DNA of 30,213 nt from Collinsella sp. AF02-46-1. Its GTDB lineage: Bacteria; Actinomycetota; Coriobacteriia; Coriobacteriales; Coriobacteriaceae. Under the pieces are notes generated by a model that did no database searches, was not told where the DNA came from, and saw only the letters and a program-made list of their open reading frames with translations. Within the stretch, counting starts at the first letter, position 1, and each line of letters begins with the position of its first letter. This document shows, piece after piece, positions 29,595-30,213 of the stretch. The stretch is taken from NCBI GenBank assembly GCA_934876235.1, contig CAKXKM010000019.1:1-30213 (forward strand), in the 5' to 3' direction. Position numbers and translations under genes: made by a program.

Positions 29595-30213
29595 ATGGCC
29601 CAGATTACTGCCGCTATGGTCAAGCAGCTCCGCGAGATGACCGACTCCCCGATGATGGAGTGCAAGAAGGCTCTCGTCGAGGCTGACGGCGACATGGACG
29701 TTGCTGTTGACGTTCTGCGCAAGAACGGTCTCGCCAAGGCTGCCAAGAAGGCTGGCCGTGAGACCAACGAGGGCGCTGTCGCCGCGTTCGTCTCCGAGGA
29801 CGGCAAGTCCGGCGCTCTGCTCGAGCTCTCCTGCGAGACCGACTTCGTCGGCTCCAACGCCAAGTTCACCGGCTTTGCTTCCAAGGTCGCCGAGGTTGTC
29901 GCCACCACCGAGCCGGCCGATGTTGACGCTCTGCTCGAGAAGCCGATGGGTGAGGAGACCGTTTCCTCCGAGCTCACCGAGATGATTCACATCATGGGCG
30001 AGAACATGAAGATCGCTCGTTTCTCTGCCCGCAAGGCCGAGAACGGCGCTCTCGCTTCTTACATCCACATGGGTGGTAAGATCGGCGTCCTCGTCGAGTT
30101 CGCTTTCGAGAAGGCCGAGACCGCTCAGGCCGACTCCTTCAAGACCTTCGCTCACGACGTTGCCCTTCAGGTTGCCGCCGTCGCCCCGATCTGCGCTACC
30201 CGCGATCAGGTTC
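29595..30213 (+). CDS. tsf: Elongation factor Ts, 3' end outside window
   Basis: EF-Ts, the nucleotide exchange factor for EF-Tu. The visible 206 residues start MAQITAAMVKQLREMTDSPM and include the N-terminal UBA-like domain (MMECKKALVEADGDMDVAVD, VLRKNGLAKAAKKAGRETNE), the diagnostic LLELSCETDFVGSN that contacts EF-Tu, and part of the core (FSARKAENGALASYIHMGGK, IGVLVEFAFE). ATG 29595 is preceded by GAAAGGAA (29582-29589). The frame stays open to the window edge without a stop. Cotranscribed with rpsB. Confidence 0.97.
   Translation, partial: MAQITAAMVKQLREMTDSPMMECKKALVEADGDMDVAVDVLRKNGLAKAAKKAGRETNEGAVAAFVSEDGKSGALLELSCETDFVGSNAKFTGFASKVAEVVATTEPADVDALLEKPMGEETVSSELTEMIHIMGENMKIARFSARKAENGALASYIHMGGKIGVLVEFAFEKAETAQADSFKTFAHDVALQVAAVAPICATRDQV

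Noticed and set aside
28731..30155. Open frame of 474 codons on the minus strand opposite rpsB and tsf
   Set aside because: Leu/Gly/Asp/Val-rich shadow of highly codon-biased ribosomal genes, with no domain similarity.
1..30213. Mobile elements, CRISPR, phage, toxin-antitoxin, or an undescribed defence system
   Set aside because: All frames with real coding character belong to recognised core families or one conserved unknown. No transposase, spacer-repeat array, integrase island or composition break was seen; the only recombinase is the chromosomal XerC.

Overview
The window is a dense, GC-rich stretch of bacterial housekeeping chromosome. Protein content, TTG/GTG starts, codon use and gene order point to a Coriobacteriia actinobacterium, most likely Collinsella or a close relative. 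That assignment is inference from protein style, not a database match. I see 30 protein genes (first and last cut by the window edges), 29 on the plus strand and one (dinB) on the minus strand. I found no tRNA, rRNA, CRISPR array, insertion sequence, prophage or toxin-antitoxin pair.

Layout. (1) 1-6673: end of a cell-elongation and radical-SAM operon: mrdA (PBP2), rodA, an uncharacterised DUF697-like membrane protein, and the split pair TIGR03960 radical SAM / TIGR03936 (DUF2344). (2) 6670-10742: promoter, rplU, rpmA, an attenuator-like terminator, then obgE, nadD, yqeK and rsfS (ribosome assembly and NAD synthesis), closed by a terminator carrying a 13-G run. (3) 10840-12093: dinB (Pol IV) on the minus strand, convergent with rsfS and divergent from rpsP. 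(4) 12100-14740: rpsP, khpA, rimM, trmD, lepB. (5) 14800-18721: glyQ, glyS, ppsR. (6) 18722-21836: a 297-bp AT-rich regulatory region with several ordered motifs, then ppdK. ppsR just upstream encodes the expected kinase/phosphorylase that controls PPDK. (7) 21883-22385: rplS with its own promoter, leader hairpin and strong terminator. (8) 22415-23294: rnhB and a strong terminator. (9) 23393-28602: yraN, comM, dprA, trmFO, xerC, nearly all overlapping or tightly packed: DNA processing, tRNA methylation and chromosome-dimer resolution. (10) 28651-end: promoter, long leader, rpsB and the 5' part of tsf.

Most genes serve translation (L21, L27, S16, L19, S2, EF-Ts, ObgE, RsfS, RimM, TrmD, TrmFO, GlyRS). 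The clearest metabolic module is PPDK with its regulator.

I do not see an undescribed multi-gene system here. The observations most worth checking are small: xerC apparently starting at a non-standard ATA codon that overlaps the trmFO stop; a coding-like 16-codon tail in frame after the rpsP stop; the layered regulatory region before ppdK (a MerR-type long-spacer promoter with a dyad, a run of TTTACC repeats, and an inverted repeat flanking a -10 box); a terminator directly in front of the obgE ribosome binding site; and the poly-G terminator loop. Coordinates of several starts were moved downstream to the codon with a properly spaced ribosome binding site, as noted in each entry.
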